Shown in pieces: positions 8,235 through 15,497 of a DNA stretch of 32,914 bases. Location of the stretch: NCBI GenBank assembly GCA_002344075.1, contig DDTM01000026.1:1-32914 (forward strand). Reading direction: 5' to 3'. The notes below the pieces were generated by a model. It was not told the DNA's origin. It searched no databases and saw only the letters and a program-made list of their open reading frames with translations. Origin of the DNA: Bacteroidetes bacterium UBA2364 (lineage in GTDB: Bacteria; Bacteroidota; Rhodothermia; Rhodothermales; UBA2364). Numbering within the stretch: the first letter of the stretch is position 1; each line of letters begins with the position of its first letter. A program made the position numbers and the translations under genes.

Positions 8235-9308
8235 CTAAAGATGCCGCCCTTTCCAGACTACACGTCCAGTGAGATGAGAGAACGCCGAGTCTAACAAAAG
8301 CGCAGATAGCAATACAAATGACACCGGCGCCAGAAGCGAGTACGTTATTGAAAAACCAGAAAACCGATCTATAAGGGCTTTAAGGCTCATACCAGCTAGT
8401 AGAAACCACGGAGAAACCCACCACGCGCCCACAAACAACCCAGTTAACCCCAACCATAGTATCCCAAACAAAAATGGGTGTCCACCTCCAATGACCAGAT
8501 AGAAATTTTTCCTAAACCCCCGCCAAGCACCCATGAAATCGTCATACATCCGTATATAGAGGAGTTCTTTGAGGTCGGTCAAATATGGTGTCATACCTTG
8601 CCCTTTCAGGTAGCGCCCAATTTCTACATCTTCAAGAATACGGTCTTTGGCAAATTCATGTGGTTGGAGCATTTCGTACTGTTCACGCCTGATCATCCAA
8701 AATTGTCCGTTCAACATGCTGAGGCTCTTAAATCCGTGAAACCGCATCAAGTTCATCGGTAGGGCAGCAGTAATCAGAAAAGGAACCAAACTCACCAACA
8801 ACAAGCCTCCGCCTGTTAGTTTAGGTAGCCCGCTCAGATATGCCCGATTCGGTAATCCTGAAAACTGTATAACAAGGCGCGATAAGGTTTTTTTATGTAA
8901 AAAACAGGCATCTGCATCTAAAAAAAGCAATATGTCGCCCGTTGCATGTTTCGCTGCCTGAAATAGTGCATGAGGCTTGCCTAACCAACCTGGCGCAGGC
9001 CCTTTTCCCCTAATGCCCCATAAATTCTTGGAGGAGTATCCTTGAATAACCTCCCATGTTTCGTCTTCCGATGCGTCATCATACACCAAAACTTCAAAAT
9101 AAGGGTATTCTTGTTGCTGAAGCGAGGGGAGTAATTGGTGCAAATTGGCGGCTTCATTGCGGGCGGGTATCACCACCGATATACGAGGAAGGAGACCTCG
9201 GCCAGTATTCGCCCGCTTGGCCATTTGAATGGTATAAAGGCGATTTCCCAAGGTGTTCAGGAAAAGCATGGCATACACTGCCACGAAAGCCCAAAGCAAT
9301 AACGTCAT
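8235..9308 (-). CDS. Membrane-bound family 2 glycosyltransferase (CruC/CrtQ-like)
   Basis: This 357-residue enzyme would transfer a sugar from a nucleotide sugar at the inner face of the membrane. It has an N-terminal membrane helix (residues ~2-22), a GT-A catalytic domain beginning RISVVIPARNEAANL (42-56), the nucleotide-binding DDAS (77-80), a GWLGKPHAL motif (107-115), the metal-binding DADA (131-134) and the acceptor-base motif ILEDVEIGRYLKGQG around E226/D227. Several hydrophobic helices follow from ~275 to 345. The GWLGKPHAL plus DADA pattern resembles carotenoid glucosyltransferases (CruC, CrtQ), so a lipid or carotenoid acceptor is plausible but only inferred. Its ATG overlaps the stop of the upstream gene (ATGA, 4 bp), so it is the last gene of that operon. 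No carotenoid biosynthesis genes are nearby in the window. Confidence 0.83.
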   Translation of the reverse strand: MTLLLWAFVAVYAMLFLNTLGNRLYTIQMAKRANTGRGLLPRISVVIPARNEAANLHQLLPSLQQQEYPYFEVLVYDDASEDETWEVIQGYSSKNLWGIRGKGPAPGWLGKPHALFQAAKHATGDILLFLDADACFLHKKTLSRLVIQFSGLPNRAYLSGLPKLTGGGLLLVSLVPFLITAALPMNLMRFHGFKSLSMLNGQFWMIRREQYEMLQPHEFAKDRILEDVEIGRYLKGQGMTPYLTDLKELLYIRMYDDFMGAWRGFRKNFYLVIGGGHPFLFGILWLGLTGLFVGAWWVSPWFLLAGMSLKALIDRFSGFSITYSLLAPVSFVLLSALLLDSAFSHLTGRVVWKGRHL

Positions 9309-9955
9309 GGTGGGCTGAGTAAGAATTCCCGATAGATGGGGGGTAAGCCGCGTCCCAGTAATTCTTGTTTATATGCATTGGCATTAGCGGCCTTTTGCTT
9401 GTGTAAGGCATACCAAATCCAAGTCTCGGCGTCTAAGCGGCTGAGGCCAGCGGGCTTGTCGCGCACAATGGCATCACGTGCAGCGCGAAACCGTATTAGT
9501 GCTTTGTTGTAACTACCACCAAACATGCCCGGCATATAAAACAACCCTTGGCCATCTACCAGTAAATACACCGGCTCATTGGGATTTTGGCGTTTGGCTT
9601 TGTCCAAAAGGCCATTAATACGCATTCCGGCAGAGATAAGAATACTTTTGTCTTCGTTAATTCGGTAACTCCAAAGAGCTGCTAATAGGGCATATTCGCG
9701 TGCAGAAGCCTGTTTAAGCTCGGTCGGGATGTTGCGGATTAGGTTTTTGTCTAATGCCAATGGGTACAAGCGATACAGGGCCAAAAATTTCTCTGTCTGG
9801 CTGGTGGCTGCATTTAAGGCACGACGGAGGCGTGTGATATCCTTGCGCTCGTAGGCCTCCTGAATTTCTTCCGGCAAGCCTAATGAGGGCATAGAAGAAC
9901 CCGTTCCAAGCATCACTAAAGCAAATAGGATTATATATTTAGCGGAAGTATGCAT
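9305..9955 (-). CDS. Secreted TPR-like protein of unknown function
   Basis: This 216-residue protein has a signal peptide (first ~22-25 residues, with a GTGSS turn) and an otherwise helical sequence with tandem-helix character. The phrase FYMPGMFGGSYNKALIRFRAARDA (about residues 138-162) is like a motif seen in secreted TPR-type proteins of this phylum, in which a pair of helices ends in a 'GG..KA...F..A' stretch. No catalytic residues are evident. It follows the 9961-10635 gene by 5 bp and overlaps the glycosyltransferase by 4 bp, so the three are translationally coupled. A periplasmic scaffold or chaperone role next to the glycosyltransferase is possible, but not shown by the sequence. Confidence 0.75.
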   Translation of the reverse strand: MHTSAKYIILFALVMLGTGSSMPSLGLPEEIQEAYERKDITRLRRALNAATSQTEKFLALYRLYPLALDKNLIRNIPTELKQASAREYALLAALWSYRINEDKSILISAGMRINGLLDKAKRQNPNEPVYLLVDGQGLFYMPGMFGGSYNKALIRFRAARDAIVRDKPAGLSRLDAETWIWYALHKQKAANANAYKQELLGRGLPPIYREFLLSPP

Positions 9956-9960
9956 TGCGT

Positions 9961-10635
9961 TTAATCCTGAAACAGCGTATTTCCGGTCATGGTATCCAAT
10001 ATAAAAACGGAACGTTGGGCGGATGCCTCGTGTTCCACCACCAAACGATTTTGGAAGAGGCTTAAGGTCACATTCTGAAGTACGGCCTTAGTGGGCATTT
10101 TCTTCGTCCAGATTAAGCCGCCCACCAGCAGGTCGTGGGCCATCAGGTAGGCATGGGCATCATGTTGGCGGTAAAAAGCGGTAAACAACACCCGTGTATG
10201 CCCCGGAATACGCCCTACGACCGACTCCATTCGGTTATTTCCACCACCCAGCGGTAATTGAAGCCCATCCCAAATCAAAATGGCTTCCATCAGGCTGTCT
10301 AAGCGTACCGTAAAGCCACCTTTTGCATCGAAGGAGAGCGTCCCAATCCGACGGCTATCCGCTAAGTCTAAAATGTGTTCACGACCATAAGCACTGGTCG
10401 CCTTTCGGGAAAATCGAGCCGCATAGGGTGAAACAGACTTAAAGTCTTTGGCGAGTAAGACATCGCGTTCGATCAGTCGCAGCGTTTCTAAATCCACATA
10501 CCCCTTTTGTAATGGATACAGGACTTCGGGCGGCGCAACCGATCCAAAGCGGACGCGGGTTTGAGCATGTAGGGGAGCGATGAACAGACACAACCATGGA
10601 CCTACTACCAAGAATAAGCGCAAAAACAAGGACAT
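9961..10635 (-). CDS. Secreted protein of unknown function
   Basis: I do not recognise this 224-residue protein. From the ATG at 10635 it has a strong signal peptide (MSLFLRLFLVVGPWLCLFIA then PLHAQ) and a mature part rich in beta-type sequence, with a WDGLQLPLGGGNNRMESVVG stretch near the middle and a terminal DTMTGNTLFQD. The frame extends to a TTG at 10671, but the ATG gives the cleaner secretion signal. A lone outer-membrane-lipoprotein-sorting-like (LolA-type) fold is one possibility because of length and signal peptide; the evidence is too weak to assert. Its stop lies 5 bp before the next gene, so it is part of the operon that ends in the glycosyltransferase. Confidence 0.7.
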   Translation of the reverse strand: MSLFLRLFLVVGPWLCLFIAPLHAQTRVRFGSVAPPEVLYPLQKGYVDLETLRLIERDVLLAKDFKSVSPYAARFSRKATSAYGREHILDLADSRRIGTLSFDAKGGFTVRLDSLMEAILIWDGLQLPLGGGNNRMESVVGRIPGHTRVLFTAFYRQHDAHAYLMAHDLLVGGLIWTKKMPTKAVLQNVTLSLFQNRLVVEHEASAQRSVFILDTMTGNTLFQD

Positions 10636-10738
10636 GATGGATATAAATAGAGGAATGGCACGCCTAAGCAATACCTTCGGGGTGAAACCTCCACAGAAAA
10701 AAAGGGTGATCGTTGGGTGACGACAGGCTTTTAAGAAT

Positions 10739-11245
10739 TCAGGTTCGTTTTAGTTCCCAGACCATATGCGCAATTTCTGGCAAGATGAGCTTTTCCATGC
10801 CTAAACGTACCGCATTTAGGGATCCGGGTAGGCAAAAAAGCAATGTTCCATGATCTATGAGACCTGCTACAGCACGCGATAACATGGCTGCTGCCCCCAC
10901 TTCATGATAAGAGAGCATCCGGAAAACCTCCCCGAACCCAGGAATGTTTTTTTGGATCAAACCAGAGAGTGCCTCGAAAGTCTGGTCACGGTGCGAGATC
11001 CCTGTTCCTCCGGAAGTGATGATGGCTTGCACTTCGGAGGACCATGTATATACCGTTTGCCGGATCACATCAGGTTCATCAAGGACGATGGCATAGTGTG
11101 TCACAACATGGCCAACTGCCTCTAAAGCCACTTTCATCCATTTCCCGCTTTGGTCTGTCTCTGGCGTGCGGGTATCACTGATGGTGAGTACGCCCACATA
11201 AACCGGGCTTTGCTCCGCCAAACGACGGTGTTCTGGTGCAGACAT
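10739..11245 (-). CDS. moaB: Molybdenum cofactor biosynthesis protein B (MogA/MoaB family)
   Basis: This 168-residue cytosolic protein belongs to the MoaB/MogA fold that adenylylates molybdopterin before metal insertion. Signature motifs are present: LTISDTR (20-26), TSGGTGIS (77-84) with the following acidic D88, and PGSLNAVRLGM near the C terminus. Length matches the family (about 165-190). The start could be GTG 11248 or ATG 11245; I use the ATG, which is only three bases shorter. It begins 5 bp after the yidD stop, so the two share a transcript. No other moa/moe genes are in the window, so the rest of the pathway must be elsewhere. A 103-bp gap separates it from the next secreted-protein gene; co-transcription there is possible but less certain. 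Confidence 0.93.
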   Translation of the reverse strand: MSAPEHRRLAEQSPVYVGVLTISDTRTPETDQSGKWMKVALEAVGHVVTHYAIVLDEPDVIRQTVYTWSSEVQAIITSGGTGISHRDQTFEALSGLIQKNIPGFGEVFRMLSYHEVGAAAMLSRAVAGLIDHGTLLFCLPGSLNAVRLGMEKLILPEIAHMVWELKRT

Positions 11246-11250
11246 CACTT

Positions 11251-11541
11251 CTATGGGGGTTCGTGAGTGTTGTTGGTTTTTGGGGCAGGTTCTCCAAACC
11301 AGCGAGGCGGATCATAGCCATGTGCTCCAAACCAAGGATTACACCGTAAAATTCGCCAAATAGTAAGAAGGCCGCCTTTTAGCAAGCCATATTTTTCGAG
11401 CGCCTGGTATCCATATTGCGAACAAGTGGGCGAAAACCGGCAAGAGTTGGGGAAATACGGGGAAATAGCCAATTGATAAAAGCGGATCAGCAGGCGTGCA
11501 AGGTTACGAGGAATATTCCAGATAAAGAGGAGAATAGGCAT
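11251..11541 (-). CDS. yidD: Membrane protein insertion efficiency factor YidD
   Basis: This 96-residue protein is a small amphipathic inner-membrane-associated factor that assists YidC-dependent insertion of membrane proteins. Family hallmarks are all present: an N-terminal amphipathic helix, the ARLLIRFYQLAISPYFP stretch, CRFSPTCSQY (34-43) with the conserved cysteines, the GLLTIWRILRCNPW motif (57-70) and the closing GYDPP. In many bacteria yidD sits between rnpA and yidC; here it is instead the first gene before moaB. The ATG at 11541 is unambiguous. The usual rpmH-rnpA-yidC cluster is not in this window. Confidence 0.95.
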   Translation of the reverse strand: MPILLFIWNIPRNLARLLIRFYQLAISPYFPNSCRFSPTCSQYGYQALEKYGLLKGGLLTIWRILRCNPWFGAHGYDPPRWFGEPAPKTNNTHEPP

Positions 11542-11656
11542 TTTGTTGCAGCCAATAAGCGTAAATTTATGGGATCAACGCCAAAAACGCCCATTGGTTT
11601 CAAAAAACTTTGAGAGATAAAGGCGTATTTTAATTTGTCTAAGGCAACGATGATAA

Positions 11657-11673
11657 TTCGACCATAGGTCGAA
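11657..11673. promoter_or_regulatory. Perfect palindrome upstream of the MBL-fold gene
   Basis: TTCGACC ATA GGTCGAA is a 7-bp perfect inverted repeat with a 3-bp spacer, lying 78 bp before the MBL-fold start and 116 bp before the divergent yidD start. Its size and position fit an operator for a dimeric regulator serving one or both genes. The role is inferred. Confidence 0.35.
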
Positions 11674-11750
11674 TGCGTATAAATAAATTATCAATCGCCT
11701 CTCAGCAGGAGGTCTATGTCCGATACCTTTGAGTATTGGGGGAGTATTTC

Positions 11751-13169
11751 ATGTTTCATTATATTGCCTTGGGCAGCACCTCCGAGATTAGCGGCTCGGC
11801 ACATTACCTAAACTTGGCCGGTACAGGCATCTTGCTCGATAGTGGTCAGGATCCTAACATTGATGGTGTAGCCGGACTTCCGGACTTTAATTTATTAGAG
11901 AAGCACCCGGATTGGGGGGTGGATTACGCCATCTTATCCCATGCACACCATGACCATATTGGCTCTTTACCCGTCATGTTACGCCATTTCCCTCATGCCC
12001 GCATCCACATGACACAGCCTACACGGTTATTGCTGGATTTTCTCTTGCCGGAGTCCGCACGGCTACAAAAAAAACGGTTTAAGGAAGGGGTTAATGCCCA
12101 CCCGCCCATGTTTACTGAAGAACAAGCCGAACTTGCCGCCTACCTATATCGTTCGTGGCCGCTCGAAACCCCGTTCGACCTAAACGAGGGGGTTCGTGCC
12201 CAAGCCTCGATACAAGCGACCTTTTACCATGCTGGGCATACATTGGGGGCTGTGGGAACGTTATTAGAAGTAGAGCAAGGGGAGCAGGCCTTCCGGGCTT
12301 TTTATTCAGGGGATCTCAGCCTGCGTGCACAGGCCATTCAGCCGGGTGCCGATTTTCCCAAAGGCCCTGTGGATGTGCTGATTCTGGAATCTACACTTGG
12401 TGCCGATCCTACGGCGGAACTTACCACCCGAAAACGGGAAGAAGATCGCTTATTGGAAGGCATTCAGAAAACCATCAAGCGCAAAGGGAGTGTACTGATC
12501 CCTGCTTTTGCCTTGGGAAGGTCGCAGGAAATGATTGCATTGATAGGACGTTGGAAAAAGCAAAAGAAACTACCAGAAGACCTACCTATCTACACCGCAG
12601 GAGCACAACGAGCCATTTCAGATATTTACGACCGAACACGCTTTATTTCTCCACGAATAGACGAGAAGTTTGAAGTTTTTAAGATTGAACAAAAACGTCT
12701 GCCCAAAAGCAAGGCCAAATTAGACCACCTGATTAGCGGAGAAGAGCCGGGTATCTTTATCGTAGGATCCGGTATGTTATTTGAACGCACCCTTTCGCAC
12801 CGGATTGCCCTGAAAATGATCGGAGATCCACGACACAGCATCTTTTTTGTTGGATATGTAAAACCAGATTGCCCCGGCGCCGTGTTACTCGAAGCCGCAC
12901 AAAACCGGACTACCGAAAAAGTGGCCTTAGACCCCCTACACCAACCCGAAGGAATGACTATTGCCTGTACAGTAGAACGGTTTAGGTTCAGTGGTCATTC
13001 GAACCGACGCGAGTTACTACAAGTTGTCGAGAAACTACAACCCCGTAAAGTCTTGCTGGTACATGGCGAGGATGAGGCCCGTATCTGGATGGCAGATAAT
13101 ATCCGGTATTTTTATCCGGATACCGAGGTCATTCTCCCGACTCAAGGCGTGCCCGTCTTGGTGGCCTGA
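11751..13169 (+). CDS. MBL-fold beta-CASP ribonuclease-like metallohydrolase
   Basis: This 472-residue cytosolic enzyme is a zinc-dependent metallo-beta-lactamase-fold hydrolase with an inserted beta-CASP domain and a C-terminal RNA-specificity (RMMBL) domain, the family of archaeal/bacterial CPSF73-like RNases. Zinc-binding HAHHDH is at residues 64-69, with further ligands in AGHTLGA (~160) and SGDLS (~187). The beta-CASP part shows SVLIPAFALGRSQE; the C-terminal part has FSGHSNRRELL (~412) and LVHGEDEA (~436). It probably cuts or trims RNA, but the substrate is unknown. The frame opens at TTG 11736, but ATG 11751 has a strong Shine-Dalgarno (GGGGGAG, 11738-11744) at 6 bp, so it is the start. 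The following gene begins 12 bp downstream and is likely co-transcribed. Confidence 0.9.
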   Translation: MFHYIALGSTSEISGSAHYLNLAGTGILLDSGQDPNIDGVAGLPDFNLLEKHPDWGVDYAILSHAHHDHIGSLPVMLRHFPHARIHMTQPTRLLLDFLLPESARLQKKRFKEGVNAHPPMFTEEQAELAAYLYRSWPLETPFDLNEGVRAQASIQATFYHAGHTLGAVGTLLEVEQGEQAFRAFYSGDLSLRAQAIQPGADFPKGPVDVLILESTLGADPTAELTTRKREEDRLLEGIQKTIKRKGSVLIPAFALGRSQEMIALIGRWKKQKKLPEDLPIYTAGAQRAISDIYDRTRFISPRIDEKFEVFKIEQKRLPKSKAKLDHLISGEEPGIFIVGSGMLFERTLSHRIALKMIGDPRHSIFFVGYVKPDCPGAVLLEAAQNRTTEKVALDPLHQPEGMTIACTVERFRFSGHSNRRELLQVVEKLQPRKVLLVHGEDEARIWMADNIRYFYPDTEVILPTQGVPVLVA

Positions 13170-13181
13170 GCTTTTGATCTA

Positions 13182-13769
13182 ATGTATAACCTGAAACATC
13201 CTGTTATATTCCCCTACTTTGCCGCTCCTGAAGAAGATATTGCTTTTCGGGTAAACCACCAATGCTATTTCTGTGGCGAATGGAAACCCTGTTTCATGGT
13301 GTTTCCGCTGCTTCATTCTGGTTGTATGACCTGTCTTTTGGAAGATGCCTTTGGCTTTGACCATGATAGTGAATGGGGCTATCTTACGGAAGATGGCTTC
13401 ACACGCGACTATCGTACCTACCAACTACCTCCCGCAGGCTTTGCCCCCCACGCCTTCCAGTCTTTACGCCGAACACCCCCTTTCGCTGCTTGGCACGATG
13501 CTACGTGGCTGGTTCATTGTAATGACTTTATGCACTATACGGGTAGAAAAGTTTTGCGCGACTTCTTAGAGGAAGGAGGCTCTTTGTTGGGTGCAAAAGA
13601 GTTGTTTATACAGCAAACTTGGATGGAGCGCTTATCCGAGTCTGCCGATGTGATTTGGGACCGTTTGTTGGGACATCCTGAAACCACGACCGATCATTGG
13701 GACATACGGTATTATGCTTTTACTTGTACCCACTGTGGTATCGTGCGTGGGTATTTCGACTTTCCTTAA
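13182..13769 (+). CDS. Cysteine-rich CbrC-like (UPF0167) protein
   Basis: This 195-residue protein has paired cysteines that could bind zinc: C28/C31 (QCYFCGEW), C48/C51 (GCMTCLL) and C182/C185 near the end (TCTHCGIVRGYFDFP). Residues 109-121 (WLVHCNDFMHYTG) resemble the 'W..HC.D...F.G' element I recall from CbrC/UPF0167 proteins, whose E. coli member affects colicin E2 tolerance. The family call is tentative; the cysteine pairs and length fit but no search was made. It has no signal peptide and should be cytosolic. It begins 12 bp after the MBL-fold gene, so they are probably one operon. No function can be asserted. Confidence 0.6.
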   Translation: MYNLKHPVIFPYFAAPEEDIAFRVNHQCYFCGEWKPCFMVFPLLHSGCMTCLLEDAFGFDHDSEWGYLTEDGFTRDYRTYQLPPAGFAPHAFQSLRRTPPFAAWHDATWLVHCNDFMHYTGRKVLRDFLEEGGSLLGAKELFIQQTWMERLSESADVIWDRLLGHPETTTDHWDIRYYAFTCTHCGIVRGYFDFP

Positions 13770-13831
13770 AACGAAAAGCACCCGCCCCAAAACTGTGGTC
13801 ATGTGCTCTCCTTTCTTTCGCGGGCCATCTT

Positions 13832-13963
13832 TTAGGGTAACGTTTCCTTTTTGCGGGTTACAATTTCCGGTAAGAGCGCTTTGATGACTGATAAAACAAT
13901 GATCAAAACAATGAATGCAACCAATACCCCTACGGCCTGCCCGATCAAATAGTCAGGATTCAT
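13832..13963 (-). CDS. Predicted 43-residue single-pass membrane protein
   Basis: The ATG at 13963 opens a 43-residue frame with one strong membrane helix (residues ~9-30, GQAVGVLVAFIVLIIVLSVI) and a basic, charged tail (TRKKETLP). The longer frame to 14041 would need a TTG start inside the inverted repeat and is less likely. Small hydrophobic proteins like this are common and often real, but nothing besides the helix supports it; there is no clear Shine-Dalgarno. It reads leftward away from the inverted repeat at 14015-14082, opposite to the frameshifted small ORF on the other side. Confidence 0.45.
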   Translation of the reverse strand: MNPDYLIGQAVGVLVAFIVLIIVLSVIKALLPEIVTRKKETLP

Positions 13964-14014
13964 AATGGTGTATAAGAAAGTGTGAAGGCAGAATGCAAAT
14001 AGCAACCTTTCGGG

Positions 14015-14082
14015 TGGGCGGTTAAATATAAAGATGGGCAAACACTACAGCGAGGTTGCCCATCTTTATATTTAACCGCCCA
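14015..14082. repeat. Perfect 27-bp inverted repeat with 14-bp spacer
   Basis: The arm 14015-14041 (TGGGCGGTTAAATATAAAGA then TGGGCAA) is repeated exactly, inverted, at 14056-14082; the 14-bp spacer is 14042-14055. Both arms reach outward in the same sequence, so each flanking small ORF sees an identical upstream stretch. It could fold as a long hairpin or act as a symmetric divergent control region; no poly-T follows on either side, so it is not a textbook terminator. Confidence 0.9.
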
Positions 14083-14162
14083 TGTATTACTTTTCCCTCC
14101 GAGATACGTGGGCCAATTCGACTTCAAACTTGGCTACCATTTAAACCTTTACATTCTCAGGC

Positions 14163-14322
14163 ATGTCGGGCTTACCCAAAAACAAGCAGTACAATAATCG
14201 GCGGAAGATGTATCTGGTTTTTTTACGGGCTGGTAGCCTTGTGCTATATGGTCGTCTTTAACCAAAGCACTGCCAAAATACAGGCCGAGGCATTTCTGCT
14301 GCTTTGCCAAACGTCCAGATAA
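14163..14322 (+). pseudogene. Small membrane protein gene broken by a frameshift at a T7 run
   Basis: From ATG 14163 the frame reads MSGLPKNKQYNNRRKMYLVF, then reaches a run of seven T residues (14218-14224), after which this frame soon stops. Reading one base fewer in the run restores a coherent protein: the basic N-terminus continues into a membrane helix (YGLVALCYMVVFNQSTAKIQ) and ends at TAA 14320-14322, 52 residues in all with the positive-inside pattern of a single-pass membrane protein. Coding character is thus continuous across the two frames. This may be a sequencing or assembly error in a homopolymer, a true frameshift mutation, or slippage. No Shine-Dalgarno is obvious. It is divergent from the 13832-13963 ORF around the inverted repeat. 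Confidence 0.4.
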
Positions 14323-14380
14323 TTTGTCTGGAAATTTTTTTCTGCTACCAAGAAGGGGATTTTTAGTGCAATGATGTCAC

Positions 14381-14407
14381 AAAAAAAGGCTTCTGGTTAT
14401 GGAAGCC
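14381..14407 (-). terminator. Intrinsic terminator of mdh
   Basis: On the minus strand GGCTTC and GAAGCC form a six-pair stem with an 8-base loop, directly followed by seven T residues, 26 bp after the mdh stop codon. Confidence 0.82.
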
Positions 14408-14432
14408 CCTTCTCAAAGCGAAATTTATTCGT

Positions 14433-15365
14433 TTAGAGACCCAGTTCGTGCAGACGTTGAACATTGTATTTAACGTCATCCACCGATACTTTTAACAATG
14501 TCTTTTCCTCTTCGTTTAATTCCAATTCCACAATTTCCTCTACCCCATTTCTACCGAGGCGCACAGGCAATCCTACGAATACCCCGTCCAGTCCATAAAC
14601 ACCATCTGCCCAAACCGCACATGGTAAAATGCGATTCGAGTTCTTGACAATCGCCTCGCACATCTCGGCAGCGGCAGCTCCTGGCGCATACCAAGCCGAG
14701 GTTCCCATCAATTTGACCAATTCACCACCACCAAATTTGGTACGTTCTACCATTGGTGCAATTTTTTCTGCTGGTAAAAGTGCGGGCAATGGGGTTCCGG
14801 CAACGGTGGTATAACGCGGCATTGGAACCATGGTATCGCCGTGGCCGCCGAGCAACATACATTGGATGTCTCGGATAGAAACGCCAAGTTCCATTTTAAT
14901 AAAGGCTCGAAAACGGGCTGCATCCAAAACGCCGGCCATACCCATGACCTTTGTCTTGGGCAAGTTACTTTTTACGGCAGCCACATATGTCATGGCATCT
15001 AATGGATTAGAGACGACAATAATGATTGCATTCGGGCTATGGACGATAAATTGCTCGGTGACCGACTTCACAATATTGGCATTCATCGAAAGCAAATCAT
15101 CGCGGCTCATTCCCGGTTTACGGGGCAGCCCTGCTGTAATCACACAAATGTCCGAGTTTGCGGTATCGGCATAGTCATTCGTTCCGGTCACTTTGGTATC
15201 AAAGAGATGCACCGCAGCAGACTGCGCCAAATCCAAGGCTTTGCCCTGTGGAAGTCCTTCCTTAATGTCAATTAGGACCACTTCCTCTACCATATCTTTC
15301 CGGGCAATGGTTTCTGCAACAGTAGCACCTACGTTGCCAGCCCCAACGACAGTGATTTTTTTCAT
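14433..15365 (-). CDS. mdh: Malate dehydrogenase (LDH-like, NAD-dependent)
   Basis: This 310-residue enzyme oxidises malate to oxaloacetate with NAD in the TCA cycle and is cytosolic. The Rossmann glycine motif VVGAGNVGA is at residues 6-14, with D33 as the expected NAD-ribose ligand. The substrate loop LPRKPGMSR at 80-88 has Arg82 rather than Gln, which selects malate over lactate, and R88 follows. VSNPLDAMTY (118-127), the catalytic pair D148 (GVLDAARF) and H175 (GGHGDTMVP) are present. Length and motifs are those of the Chlorobi/Bacteroidota-type LDH-like malate dehydrogenases. It is transcribed alone, ending in a clear terminator, and is divergent from sixA across a 132-bp region. Confidence 0.96.
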   Translation of the reverse strand: MKKITVVGAGNVGATVAETIARKDMVEEVVLIDIKEGLPQGKALDLAQSAAVHLFDTKVTGTNDYADTANSDICVITAGLPRKPGMSRDDLLSMNANIVKSVTEQFIVHSPNAIIIVVSNPLDAMTYVAAVKSNLPKTKVMGMAGVLDAARFRAFIKMELGVSIRDIQCMLLGGHGDTMVPMPRYTTVAGTPLPALLPAEKIAPMVERTKFGGGELVKLMGTSAWYAPGAAAAEMCEAIVKNSNRILPCAVWADGVYGLDGVFVGLPVRLGRNGVEEIVELELNEEEKTLLKVSVDDVKYNVQRLHELGL

Positions 15366-15497
15366 GTTATCTCAATGTTTTAGTTGAAAGGATAGAATTT
15401 TTAGGTTAGTATTTTAAAAATAATCCTGCAAAGAATAACGTCCTACCCTTTACGCAAAAATCACCCGTCCTTCCAACGGACTCCACAGGAGAATCAC

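Noticed and set aside
13832..14041. 69-residue version of the small membrane ORF starting inside the inverted repeat
   Set aside because: It would need a TTG start; the ATG at 13963 leaves a compact 43-residue protein.
14056..14322. 88-residue frame sharing the MPIFIFNRP start with the opposite-strand ORF
   Set aside because: The shared start is simply the two arms of the inverted repeat translated outward; the first half shows no coding character.
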